A DNA stretch of 64,000 bases from Afifellaceae bacterium (GTDB lineage: Bacteria; Pseudomonadota; Alphaproteobacteria; Rhizobiales; Afifellaceae), in contig JANQKG010000036.1 of NCBI GenBank assembly GCA_028281235.1, forward strand, positions 62,001-126,000. Direction: 5' to 3'. The notes below the pieces were generated by a model. It was not told where the DNA came from. It saw only the letters and a list, made by a program, of their open reading frames with translations, and searched no databases. A program made the translations under genes and the position numbers. Of this stretch, positions 43,154-51,950 are shown in pieces (the stretch's first letter is position 1; every line of letters begins with the position of its first letter).

Positions 43154-43915
43154 GTGCTTCGCACCCGTGTGATTCCGGCGCTTCTCCTGCGCAACGAAAG
43201 TCTCGTAAAGACACGGCGGTTCGGACGCTTCACCTATGTGGGCGATCCTTGCAACACTGTACGGATCTTCAACGAGCTGGAAGTCGATGAGCTCTGTTTT
43301 CTTGACATCATGGCAAGCCGCGCCGGAACCCGGCCGGCTTTCGAGTTGCTGGCCGACATCGCTGATGAGTGCTTCATGCCGCTTGCCTATGGCGGCGGGG
43401 TGCGTTCCGCTGAAGATGCCGAGCGCATCTTCAAGATCGGTTTTGAGAAGGTCGCCGTCAGTTCGGCCATTCTCGAAAAGCCGGAGCTGGTAACACAGCT
43501 TGCGGAAAGCTTCGGCAGCCAGGCGGTGATCGCCTCGATCGACGTGAAGCGCGGGGTCACCCGCCGACCGACCGTGCGCGGCAGCGGGGGACGGCGCAGG
43601 ACCGGCCGCGACCCGGTCGAATGGGCGAAGGAAGTCGAAGACCGTGGCGCTGGCGAGATTTTGCTGACCGCGATCGACAGGGAAGGGACCTGGACCGGGT
43701 TCGACCTGGAACTAGTGTCGTCCGTCGCTGGTGCCGTGTCCGTCCCCGTCATCGCGCATGGGGGTGCGGCTTCACTTGCGGATATCCAGAGCGTCGTCAG
43801 GAAGGCCGGCGCTTCGGCCGTGGCGCTCGGCAGCATGGTCGTGTTCCAGAAAAAGGATATGGGTGTGTTGGTGAATTTTCCGGCGCCGGCTGAGCTCGAG
43901 ATGACGCTAGGATGA
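43154..43915 (+). CDS. hisF2: HisF2, ammonia-channel barrel partner of HisH2 and WbpG
   Basis: 253 residues with a GTG start directly after the hisH2 stop. (beta/alpha)8 barrel of the HisF family, with ASIDVKRG and ILLTAIDREGTWTGFD corresponding to the second-half phosphate and catalytic regions. The first strand reads RVIPALLLRNESLVKT: where true HisF has the acid-base aspartate (CLDVK), this protein has leucine. An Arg/Gly-rich insertion (TVRGSGGRRRTGRDP) also departs from HisF. Both points fit a barrel that only channels ammonia to WbpG. Confidence 0.85.
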   Translation: MLRTRVIPALLLRNESLVKTRRFGRFTYVGDPCNTVRIFNELEVDELCFLDIMASRAGTRPAFELLADIADECFMPLAYGGGVRSAEDAERIFKIGFEKVAVSSAILEKPELVTQLAESFGSQAVIASIDVKRGVTRRPTVRGSGGRRRTGRDPVEWAKEVEDRGAGEILLTAIDREGTWTGFDLELVSSVAGAVSVPVIAHGGAASLADIQSVVRKAGASAVALGSMVVFQKKDMGVLVNFPAPAELEMTLG

Positions 43916-44610
43916 GCGGATTTCGCTATGCCGATTACACCGATATGCTCAAGGCCATTCTCGACCAAGGTTATCGATTCGTAACGCTTCGCGAATTCTT
44001 CGAAGGCAAAGTAACGAAGGACGAGAAGATTGTAGTCAACCGAATTGACGTTGACGTGAAGATTGGTCGATTGCGCGTTCTGCGTCCAATCTTCGCGGAG
44101 TTAGGCATAAGATCATCAGTCTATCCCCGACTGCACGCTCCCGGCTATAACCTGCTCAACTTCGGCACAGTGCGTTTGTTGCGCGAGTTAATAGAGGATG
44201 GACATGAGGTCGGCTTCCACACCGAGCTGATGGATGCTTCGGGCTTTCTGGGCGTCGATCCACGATCATTGCTGCGTGCGCAGATTGATCTAATGCATAT
44301 CCTCCTCAACGCGCCGATCGTCGGAACCGCGTCGCACGGCGATATGACGCCATACAACAATCTCGACTTCTGGAAAACGAACAAGCCCCAGGACTTCGGG
44401 CTGATTTATGAGGCCTACGACGCGCGGCTTTGGAACGATTGTCGCTACGTCTCCGACTCTGAGTGGACGCAATGGAAATCCTATGACAACGGCGTGCTGC
44501 GTGACGGAGACCGGCGCCCTCCGCATCTTCATGCGGCCGAAGATGGTACACGGGTGCTGTACCTTTTGACACACCCAGAAAGCTGGTATGAACACTACAT
44601 CCATGAATGA
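43912..44610 (+). CDS. polysaccharide deacetylase-like (NodB-fold, WbmS-like) protein
   Basis: 232 residues. The strand VVNRIDVDVKIGR followed by GIRSSVYPRLHAPGYN, EVGFHTELMD and a late HGDMTPYNN resembles NodB-fold proteins of O-antigen clusters. The usual HDVD metal motif is changed: the histidine position is isoleucine (RIDVD), while the FHTE histidine and later HGD remain. It may bind metal differently or lack activity. It overlaps hisF2 by four bases, so it belongs to the acetamidino-sugar operon and may act on the same sugar. No closer family is recognised. Confidence 0.6.
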   Translation: MSGFRYADYTDMLKAILDQGYRFVTLREFFEGKVTKDEKIVVNRIDVDVKIGRLRVLRPIFAELGIRSSVYPRLHAPGYNLLNFGTVRLLRELIEDGHEVGFHTELMDASGFLGVDPRSLLRAQIDLMHILLNAPIVGTASHGDMTPYNNLDFWKTNKPQDFGLIYEAYDARLWNDCRYVSDSEWTQWKSYDNGVLRDGDRRPPHLHAAEDGTRVLYLLTHPESWYEHYIHE

Positions 44611-44637
44611 TGTCTAGGGCACACGCTTGTAACGCTG

Positions 44638-45576
44638 ATGACTAATCAGAAGCGACACAGGAATGGGCAGACGACGCAAGAGCGACTAAATCAGGGCTCT
44701 ATAGAAGGATTGACAAACGCGAAAATTGAAAACCATTCCGGCTTCCATTACATAAGCGGCGTGTCGACACTTGATGTTCCAAAGCCCCACGGTTTATATT
44801 TTTGTGAAGAATGCGATACGAAAAATATTCGAACCATAAACGCACTTCATGTCGAAAGCCCGCTTTTCGTTTTAAGAGAAGAATTACGCAATCAGATCGT
44901 CAAGCCGGCCATCTTCTCTGGCAACGTCCGCGACGATTTTGCCACGATAGTTGCGAGTCTTTTTGATTACGAGAACACCTATTGGGGGTTAGAGCACGAT
45001 GTCGCACCAGATGCCGATATCGATCAGACTGCTCGCATCGCGCCGAGTGCACGAGTTGGTCCCCGCAGCAGTATCGGCGCCCGTACACGCGTTTTTCCCA
45101 ATGCCGTGATTGGACCAAGTTGCACAATAGGAGCGGACTGTCTCATCCTTTCGGGTGCGGTCATCGGCAATCCGGGCTTTGGCGTATTCCGCGATGCCGA
45201 CGGAAAGTTGACACATCTGCCGCACGTTGGCGGCGTGGTCATCGAGGATGGCGTCGAGATTGGGCCGAACACGACCGTCTGCGCCGGAACAATACACCCA
45301 ACCCTCGTTGGGCCGTACGTAAAGACAGATGCGCATGTTCACATTGCGCATAATGTAGTTTTGGGCGAAGCAACGATCGTTGCGGCTTGTGCCGAGATTT
45401 CGGGCAGCGTTGCTATTGGTCGCGATGTTTGGATCGGACCGAATGCAACAATTCGCGATGGCTTGGAGATTGGAGATAGCGCGTTTGTTGCAATCGGCGC
45501 AAACGTCGTGAAGTCTGTTGGTGCTAGACAAACTGTGTTGGGGAATCCAGCCAAGTCATGTGGCGCCAAACAGTAG
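44638..45576 (+). CDS. LpxD-like hexapeptide N-acyltransferase
   Basis: 312 residues. The first 110 residues are an LpxD-like N-terminal domain (FHYISGVSTLDVPKPHGLYF; FATIVASLFDYEN), followed by beta-helix repeats from DADIDQTARIAPSARVGPRS to WIGPNATIRDGLEIGDSAFV. HIAHNVVLGEATIVAACAEI contains the LpxD-type active-site histidine. LpxD acylates UDP-3-acyl-glucosamine in lipid A synthesis, but here the enzyme is in a polysaccharide locus and lacks fabZ/lpxA neighbours. It more likely acylates an amino sugar of the repeat unit. The gene is visibly less GC-rich than its neighbours, suggesting separate acquisition. Decayed mobile DNA begins right after its stop. Confidence 0.75.
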   Translation: MTNQKRHRNGQTTQERLNQGSIEGLTNAKIENHSGFHYISGVSTLDVPKPHGLYFCEECDTKNIRTINALHVESPLFVLREELRNQIVKPAIFSGNVRDDFATIVASLFDYENTYWGLEHDVAPDADIDQTARIAPSARVGPRSSIGARTRVFPNAVIGPSCTIGADCLILSGAVIGNPGFGVFRDADGKLTHLPHVGGVVIEDGVEIGPNTTVCAGTIHPTLVGPYVKTDAHVHIAHNVVLGEATIVAACAEISGSVAIGRDVWIGPNATIRDGLEIGDSAFVAIGANVVKSVGARQTVLGNPAKSCGAKQ

Positions 45577-45649
45577 TGCGCGGCACCTAGACGACGCGAT
45601 CCGGGTGAGTGTTGGCGCGTGCATCTCGTGCTTTACGGGAACGGCCAGA

Positions 45650-46010
45650 GCTGGACCCGCTGTTGAGACAGTTTGGCGACCTAGCTTTAAGTGGATCGGG
45701 TGTTCTATGCTGCCAAATTGCTTCATCATATCGGCTTTAATATAGGCCTCGTCGGGCGTCCTGTCTCCTAAAGCCGAATGCGAGCGTCGCCGGTTGTGGT
45801 AGTCCATCCCGGAACCGATGCCATTGTGCGCTTCGCTGCATGTCTCGAGGGCGTCGGGGAGTACGCATTCGTTTTCAGGCTGCGCCGCTCGATGAAGAGA
45901 TTGTCCATCCAGCGGCCACGCCTGTCCACTGAGACGCGGATGCCAGCGTCCTTTAGCTTCGCCCGTGAAGGCTAAGCTGGCGAACTGGCTCCCCTGAGAT
46001 ATCGGGCCCG
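45650..46010 (-). pseudogene. IS3-family transposase OrfB remnant
   Basis: The minus strand still encodes recognisable rve-domain pieces: QGSQFASLAFTGEAK, ALETCSEAHNGIGSGMDYHN and RRRSHSALGDRTPDEAY. The middle has shifted frame, and the catalytic Asp before QGSQF is replaced by Ser. Only the C-terminal third of OrfB remains and no terminal repeats were found, so it is a dead fragment. Confidence 0.75.
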
Positions 46011-46049
46011 CCGTGGCGTCCGAGTGCCTGCTTAGGTGGTAACGCAAAA

Positions 46050-46610
46050 GTGGGCCACTATCTCGACCATGCCAGCATTAAGATTACAGGAAGGGTCTCG
46101 GTCAGTTTTTGCGAGCAGACGCCTTGGCCTTTCCTTGGGTATCGTTGTGACGGTAAACATATGCCCGTTCGATCCTCGCTTGCGAATGATCCGATGCCAC
46201 AGAAAGACGAACCCGTCATCGACGTGGGTGATATGGGTTTCTCTATACGTCAACTTTAGACGGTCTTCCGGAAGGCCCAGCATTCCTCCCGAATCTTGGC
46301 AGCACGGACCTTCATCCCTCGACGATGACAACGAAATCATCAGCGTAGCGACAATATGCAATGGCAGGCTTCCGCTGCCAGTTCTTGCGAACCGTAAAGG
46401 GGCGATCACTGCTGAATGCCGAAGTTCTACGCCCAGCAATCCTTGCGGGCGTTCCTGTTCAGGTAGTTCGACTCCAGCTAGGCATCGAACTCACGGAGCA
46501 TGATGTTTGAAGTTAGCGGCGGCGCGCCACCTTGCGAAACACCCTCGCTGGCCGTGGTGAACAGACCATGGTCAATGTGGCCTGCCTTGAGAGTACGCCA
46601 GAGAAGATCG
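46050..46610 (-). pseudogene. group II intron reverse transcriptase/maturase remnant
   Basis: Translation of the minus strand gives LWRTLKAGHIDHGLFTTASE, GVSQGGAPPLTSNIM, then RKNWQRKPAIAYCRYADDFV with the YADD polymerase motif, and further on THVDDGFVFLWHRIIRKRG of the thumb/X region. These lie in different frames and are broken by stops. N-terminal domains and the intron RNA structure are missing or unrecognisable. It adjoins the IS3 remnant, indicating a hot spot for insertions between the acyltransferase and asparagine-synthase-like genes. Confidence 0.75.
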
Positions 46611-46776
46611 ACCGACCGTCCGTCCCGCACCCGCCGAGGTCTCCGCCGTCGCGCTGGGTCCCATAGTCGTGTTTCAGAAGAAAGTCACGGGTTGCGCTGG
46701 TGAGCTTGCCGGCGAGCATCGAGTTGGAGGGTGCGCTTCGTGATTGTCATCTCGCTTTGAAAGTTGTGCTTAGAAC

Positions 46777-48639
46777 ATGTGCGGTTTTGTCGGCATAGCG
46801 TCAATCAAGCCGGTCAGCGAGCGAGGCTGGCTTGCTTCAGGACGTGACGCTATGACTCATCGCGGACCGGAGGACGCTGGCGAGCTATGGTCTGAGGACG
46901 GCCGAGTCGGCATCGCCCATCGGCGGCTCTCGATCATCGATTTGACCGACACTGGTCATCAACCGATGCAGGCAAGCGAGGGGCGAGTCGCGATCGTTTA
47001 CAATGGCGAAATCTACAACTTTAGAGATCTTCGTCGCGAGCTTGAGGAACACGGACACATATTCCGGTCGACCTCGGATACTGAAGTGATCCTAGCTGCA
47101 TACCGGCAATGGGGCGAGGATTGTCTTGCGCGGCTGCACGGCATGTTCGCCTTTGCCATCTACGACCAGGCAGCCGGTGTGGCGTTTCTCGCCCGCGACC
47201 GGGCAGGAGAAAAGCCCCTCTTCTACCGTCACGGCCAGGGCGCGTTGCGCTTCGCCTCGGAACTGAAGGGCCTGCTCGCCGATACGGCCTTTTCTCGCAC
47301 TGTCGACCGAGAGGCGCTCGATTGCTATCTGACGATGGGCTACATTCCCGGCGAGCACTGTATTCTCGCCGGCGCGCGCAAGCTGCCGGCTGCCCATGCG
47401 CTACGCTATGATCTTGCTACGGACACGGTGAAGGTTTGGCGCTACTGGGATTTGCCGGCGTTTGATGCGACATCGCCCGCGATGGCGGACGAGGAGCGCT
47501 TGGAACGTCTGCAGGAGTTGCTCGAGGACGCTGTGCGCCGACAGCTTATCGCCGATGTGCCGGTGGGGCTGCTGTTGAGCGGCGGCGTCGACTCCAGTTT
47601 GATCACCGCGCTGGCAGTCCGCGGCGGCGCTCGGCCCAAGACCTTCACTGTTGGCTTCAAGAACTATGCCGCCTACGACGAGACTGAACACGCCCGGCTG
47701 GTCGCAGACCATTTCGGTACTGATCATACGGTGCTTGAGGCTGACGACGTCATGCCCGACCTGATGCCGCGCTTGGCTCGCCAGTATGACGAGCCCATGG
47801 TTGATTCCTCAATGATTCCGACGTTTCTCGTCAGCGAGCAGATCAGCTATCACTGCAAGGTCGCTCTCGGCGGTGACGGCGGCGACGAACTTTTCGGAGG
47901 ATACTATTCGGCAAGCCGAATGGCGGAGCTGCAACAGCACTACGTCCGCATCCCGCCGACGCTGCGGCGGGTGCTGTCAGCCGTTGCGGCTGCGGGGCTG
48001 CCGCTAGGCTCGAAGGGGCGCGACTTCTTCGCCCATCTCGGGGCCGACATCGACAGGGAAGTGCCGCTGTTTTCGCCTCAGTTCGACAAGCGCGCGCGCA
48101 AACGCCTTCTCATGCGCCACGAGGGCTGGCTGTTCATTGCTGAAGAGCTTCGCCGGGCTCGCGTTCCGCTCGAACCAGACGCCGTACAGCGGGTAACCCG
48201 TTTTGACTTCGCCAACTATATGGCAGAGGACATTCTGGTGAAGGTCGACCGAGCGAGCATGTTGAACTCGCTTGAGGTGCGATCGCCCTTCCTTGACGTG
48301 CCTGTTGTAGAGTTCGCCTACCGCTCGGTACCCTCGAGGCTGAAGGCGACGCCGTCAGATCGCAAGATCATTCTAAAGAAGCTTGCCGGGCGGCTCCTAC
48401 CGAGCGCTTTCGACAAGAAACGCAAGCAGGGCTTTGGCATCCCGCTCGGCGATTGGCTGCAGGGTGGGCCGTGGCGGCGGCTGTTCGAGGACGTGTTGTT
48501 TGATCACGGATCAGCGTTTTCGAAACCGGCAGTGATGGATCTTTTCCGCGGCATTGAGACCGGTCGATCAGTCAAAGAGCGCTTGTTCGCCCTGACGCTG
48601 TTCGAGCTGTGGCGGCGCGAATACAGCGTGAGTCTCTAA
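46777..48639 (+). CDS. asnB: glutamine-dependent asparagine synthase-like amidotransferase
   Basis: 620 residues. The class II glutaminase nucleophile is Cys2 (MCGFVGIASIKP), with RLSIIDLTDTGHQPM and YNGEIYNF in the same domain. The synthetase domain has the PP-loop LLLSGGVDSSLITALA and GGDGGDELFGGYY. In polysaccharide loci this family amidates sugar carboxyl groups to uronamides. The locus makes a diamino-uronic acid, so amidation of that uronate is a sensible inference; an ordinary asparagine synthetase cannot be excluded. It begins a new unit after mobile-element debris. Confidence 0.85.
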   Translation: MCGFVGIASIKPVSERGWLASGRDAMTHRGPEDAGELWSEDGRVGIAHRRLSIIDLTDTGHQPMQASEGRVAIVYNGEIYNFRDLRRELEEHGHIFRSTSDTEVILAAYRQWGEDCLARLHGMFAFAIYDQAAGVAFLARDRAGEKPLFYRHGQGALRFASELKGLLADTAFSRTVDREALDCYLTMGYIPGEHCILAGARKLPAAHALRYDLATDTVKVWRYWDLPAFDATSPAMADEERLERLQELLEDAVRRQLIADVPVGLLLSGGVDSSLITALAVRGGARPKTFTVGFKNYAAYDETEHARLVADHFGTDHTVLEADDVMPDLMPRLARQYDEPMVDSSMIPTFLVSEQISYHCKVALGGDGGDELFGGYYSASRMAELQQHYVRIPPTLRRVLSAVAAAGLPLGSKGRDFFAHLGADIDREVPLFSPQFDKRARKRLLMRHEGWLFIAEELRRARVPLEPDAVQRVTRFDFANYMAEDILVKVDRASMLNSLEVRSPFLDVPVVEFAYRSVPSRLKATPSDRKIILKKLAGRLLPSAFDKKRKQGFGIPLGDWLQGGPWRRLFEDVLFDHGSAFSKPAVMDLFRGIETGRSVKERLFALTLFELWRREYSVSL

Positions 48640-48756
48640 AGCAGGCACGGAAGAGCCTTTACGTAATATGAACTGGGCGTGTTTCATCAGTCTAGCGACA
48701 CAGCGTCGGTGGAACTGCGCGACGGCTGTCTTCTCGCCGGAAGGTAGCAGGAACGT

Positions 48757-49191
48757 ATGGACCTTGAGAGCTTCATAAGCCCAGTCACTGCCAATCGCCT
48801 CATGGTGCAAGAAGGCGCACTCGTCGCTGAAGGCGAGCGCTTCGAGATCCAAGGCGACATCCCGAGGTTTGTTGGTTCTGACAATTGCGCTGAAGCGTTC
48901 GGATTACAGTGGAACACGTTTAAGAGAACCCAGCTCGATTCCTATACCGGTGAACCCGTGACCGAACGGCGCCTGGAAGCGGCTTTTGGACAGCCGCTGG
49001 CGGAACTCGACGGCAAACGCGTTCTCGAGGCCGGATCGGGTGCCGATACCCACGACCGCAACACCGATCATTTCAAGCGTCACGTTACCCGCCGCGGTTT
49101 TCAGGCGATGCTTCGCACGCTGGGTTACGTCGACTCCCATGTGGCGCTCGGCGGAACAGGTTATGTCGCGAGAGCGGCAAAACCGTCGTGA
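48757..49191 (+). pseudogene. class I methyltransferase with internal deletion
   Basis: 144 residues in one frame, but not a complete fold. The N-terminus (RFEIQGDIPRFVGSDNCAEA; FGLQWNTFKRTQLDS) and SAM motif I start (ELDGKRVLEAGSGAD) match methyltransferases of polysaccharide clusters. At that point motif I breaks off and the sequence continues with THDRNTDHFKRHV and a typical C-terminal end (LGGTGYVARAAKPS). The whole SAM-binding core, roughly 100 residues, is absent. I read it as a deletion derivative that stayed in frame; the product is unlikely to bind SAM. Confidence 0.6.
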
Positions 49192-50468
49192 GGACGCCGT
49201 CCAATACCCGTCGCATCGCCATCATCGGCAATATGAACAACAGCGGCTTTGCGATCATGCGCTATTTCCGCGATCTTCGCGCAGACGCTTATCTATTGCC
49301 CTACACAACTGACGGCGCTGCCAATCTCGCGCACTTCACGCCAGAGACCGACACGTGGGAAATTGAGCGCTGGCGCGCATTCATTCGGCCGCTTGGAATG
49401 CCTAACACGAGCGAAGCGGTTTTATGCAATCCGCGCCGGCTTAAGTTCCCGCCTAGCTCAACGGCTCTCGCTAAGAAACTTGAAGGCTACAACTGTTTCG
49501 TCGGATCCGGAATCGCCCCCGCGATGTTGGCGCGTCTGGGCATGAGGCTGGATATCTTCTTCCCCTACGGAGCCGGTATCGAGTTCTACGGCGATATAGA
49601 ATTTCGCGCACGCAAGGGCACATCTTGGATGAGAGGTTTTTTTTATGACCGGTTGCGCTGCCTCCAGGCCGACGGCATCAAGCGCGCGCGCTACTGCTTC
49701 AACGCAGAGATGAGTCTCACCAAAGCGTCTTTTGAAGAAATCGGTAAGTCGTTTGAGCGCTTGGCCGTACCGATGGTCTATAATGGCGAGCGCGCGCCAA
49801 CGGCCTCCGACCTGCCACCGCATTTGCATCGCGCGCTTGAGCGGATCGAGGCGGCGGATTTGTCTTTGTTCTGCTGCTCCCGTCTTCTTTGGGTACGTGA
49901 TCGACGTCTGTCTGACGATCAGTGGCATAGCTTCAGCAAGAACAGTGACTGGCTGCTGCGCGGGCTTGCAGCGTTTATTAGCGACCATCCGGCGGCCCGC
50001 CCATGCCTGGCGATTGTGGAGTACGGTCCGGACGTGGAGGCGACAAAAAAAATCGCGTACGACCTCGGCCTTGAAAACCAAATTCTCTGGCTGCCAAAAA
50101 TGGCGCGGCGGGAGATTATGGCGCTGCTTGCGCACGCCGACATTGGAGTCGGCGAATTCCACATCGATCCTGGCATCATCTGGGGTGGAACGGGCTGGGA
50201 GGTACTGGCTTCGGGTCGGCCGCTCCTCCAGAGCTTCAACTTCACACCTGCTGAGTTTCAGTCCGAGTTTGGCCATGTGCCTCCACCGATTTTGGACGTC
50301 AAGTCGCCCCAGGATGTGGCCCGGCGGCTTGCCGAAGTGTACGCCAGCGCCGACGCACAGCACGAGATGGGATGCGCTGCGCGCAAGTGGTTCGATCAAT
50401 ACGGCGGCGTCGGCCTCGCGCGGCGATGGCTGGAGCGGTTGGCCGACGATGAGCTAGTGACAGCGTGA
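49188..50468 (+). CDS. glycosyltransferase, GT-B fold, family 4-like
   Basis: 426 residues, GTG start overlapping the methyltransferase remnant stop. The N-terminal domain opens RRIAIIGNMNNSGFAIMRYF. The C-terminal donor-binding domain includes QILWLPKMARREIMALLAHA and DPGIIWGGTGWEVLASGRPL, comparable with the E-x7-E region of GT4 enzymes. It probably adds one sugar to the lipid-linked repeat unit on the cytoplasmic side. Overlaps on both sides (GTGA with the flippase gene) show tight operon packing. The acceptor and donor are unknown. Confidence 0.75.
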   Translation: MRTPSNTRRIAIIGNMNNSGFAIMRYFRDLRADAYLLPYTTDGAANLAHFTPETDTWEIERWRAFIRPLGMPNTSEAVLCNPRRLKFPPSSTALAKKLEGYNCFVGSGIAPAMLARLGMRLDIFFPYGAGIEFYGDIEFRARKGTSWMRGFFYDRLRCLQADGIKRARYCFNAEMSLTKASFEEIGKSFERLAVPMVYNGERAPTASDLPPHLHRALERIEAADLSLFCCSRLLWVRDRRLSDDQWHSFSKNSDWLLRGLAAFISDHPAARPCLAIVEYGPDVEATKKIAYDLGLENQILWLPKMARREIMALLAHADIGVGEFHIDPGIIWGGTGWEVLASGRPLLQSFNFTPAEFQSEFGHVPPPILDVKSPQDVARRLAEVYASADAQHEMGCAARKWFDQYGGVGLARRWLERLADDELVTA

Positions 50469-51943
50469 CCAGACCGAATACCCTCGATCTAGGCGGTCGG
50501 CTAAAGTTCCTAGCTAAAGACACCGTAATCTACGGTCTCGGCGGTGCGCTTAACAAGGTGCTGGCGCTGATAACCTTTCCGCTGCTGGCGCGCCATTTTT
50601 CGGTTGCCGATTATGGGCTAATAGACTTGTTAAACACTTCGGTGGTGCTTCTCGTCGCCCTGCTCGTGTTCGGTCAGGACTCAGCGGTCGCCCGCTTCTT
50701 TTACGAAACAACCGACGTCGCCTATCGTCGTCAGGTTGTCAGCCAGTCTTTAGCCTTTCAGGCGGGGGGCATGGTCTGTGTATTGCCGCTAGTTTGGGTG
50801 GGCGCCGGCCACATCGGTGACGTGATGTCGGTGGGCGAGGACGGCGAGATCATCTTGAAGCTTACTGTATTGCAAGCGCCCTTCTTCTTGCTCGTAAACT
50901 TCTCTCAGAATATTTTGAAGTGGACCTTCCAACGCCGGCGTTTCTTATTTGTCTCGGTTGGTTCTGCAATCGCGACTATGATCGGCATAGTTATTGGCAC
51001 GACGTTTTTCGATCTAACCATCGCGGGCGTTTTCATCATCTACTTAGCAGCGCGCGCCGTCTTCGGCCTTGTAGGCCTTTGGTTCGTGCGGGAATGGCTG
51101 ACGCGCCCCACGGATTGGGATCGGTTGCGGGAAATGATGCCTTTTGCGGTACCGTTCGGCGTAATTTGCGCCTTGTCGGCAGGGTTGCCGGTCATGGAGC
51201 GCAGCATGGTTCAATCCTTTTTCAGTACGCATGAACTGGGATTGTTTGCTGCCGGTGCAAAGGTGGCCTTGTTGATTGGCCTGCCGATCAACGCTTTTGA
51301 GATGTCCTGGGGTCCGTTTTCGCTTGCCTTATTCAAAGAGAAAGACGCAGCGGCGAGCTATCAACTGGTGCTAAAAGGATTCACCGTGACAATCTTTGGC
51401 ATCGTGCTCGGTCTAAGCGCATTCGCTGAACCGATCGTGACTCTGCTCGGCTCATCCCGCTACGAGGGCGCCGGCGTCGTCGTCTTTGGCCTCGCCATGG
51501 GCCTTGCAGTCCAGGCAATCGGGTCGATCACCTCGGTCGGAATCGTGTTTTCCAAAAAATCGTACCTTGTGCTTTACAGCTACGGCGCAATGGTCCTCGT
51601 CGCCGCTGTAGCGATACCGCTATTGTCCATGAACTTCGGCTTAGCAGGCGTCGCCTGGGGCAGCTTGGCAGGATACCTGACCAAAACGATCGTGGAGACT
51701 TGGCTCGCCCAGCGTGCTTACCCGCTCGACTGGAATTATACCGGTCCGTCTATGCTCGCCGTCGCAGCGTTGCTGATCGGTCTTTTCCACCAAGCGACCT
51801 TCGGTCGCTTTGAAGTTGCAGGTCTCAGCATGGTCCCGCTTCTCGGCGTAGCCGCACTCGTCATCAGCGCTTGGCACATTCTTTTCGACGCTGCCGGCCG
51901 GACCAAGATCCTCTCGGTACTGCGGTTTAAGCCGAGCACGTGA
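50465..51943 (+). CDS. wzx: lipid-linked oligosaccharide flippase (Wzx-like, MOP superfamily)
   Basis: 492 residues, about 12-14 membrane segments, GTG start. The first segments KDTVIYGLGGALNKVLALIT and FPLLARHFSVADYGLIDLLN are classic for Wzx/RfbX proteins; polar residues inside ALLVFGQDSAVARFFYETTD follow the same pattern. It moves undecaprenyl-linked repeat units across the inner membrane. It is the only flippase in the window, which fits a Wzx/Wzy-dependent route with the Wza- and Wzc-like proteins at 22688-25797. Confidence 0.88.
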   Translation: MTRPNTLDLGGRLKFLAKDTVIYGLGGALNKVLALITFPLLARHFSVADYGLIDLLNTSVVLLVALLVFGQDSAVARFFYETTDVAYRRQVVSQSLAFQAGGMVCVLPLVWVGAGHIGDVMSVGEDGEIILKLTVLQAPFFLLVNFSQNILKWTFQRRRFLFVSVGSAIATMIGIVIGTTFFDLTIAGVFIIYLAARAVFGLVGLWFVREWLTRPTDWDRLREMMPFAVPFGVICALSAGLPVMERSMVQSFFSTHELGLFAAGAKVALLIGLPINAFEMSWGPFSLALFKEKDAAASYQLVLKGFTVTIFGIVLGLSAFAEPIVTLLGSSRYEGAGVVVFGLAMGLAVQAIGSITSVGIVFSKKSYLVLYSYGAMVLVAAVAIPLLSMNFGLAGVAWGSLAGYLTKTIVETWLAQRAYPLDWNYTGPSMLAVAALLIGLFHQATFGRFEVAGLSMVPLLGVAALVISAWHILFDAAGRTKILSVLRFKPST

Positions 51944-51950
51944 CCGCGCG

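Noticed and set aside
43154-43915. Annotation of hisH2/hisF2 as histidine biosynthesis genes
   Set aside because: They follow wbpG in a polysaccharide operon, with no other his genes nearby, and HisF2 lacks the catalytic aspartate.
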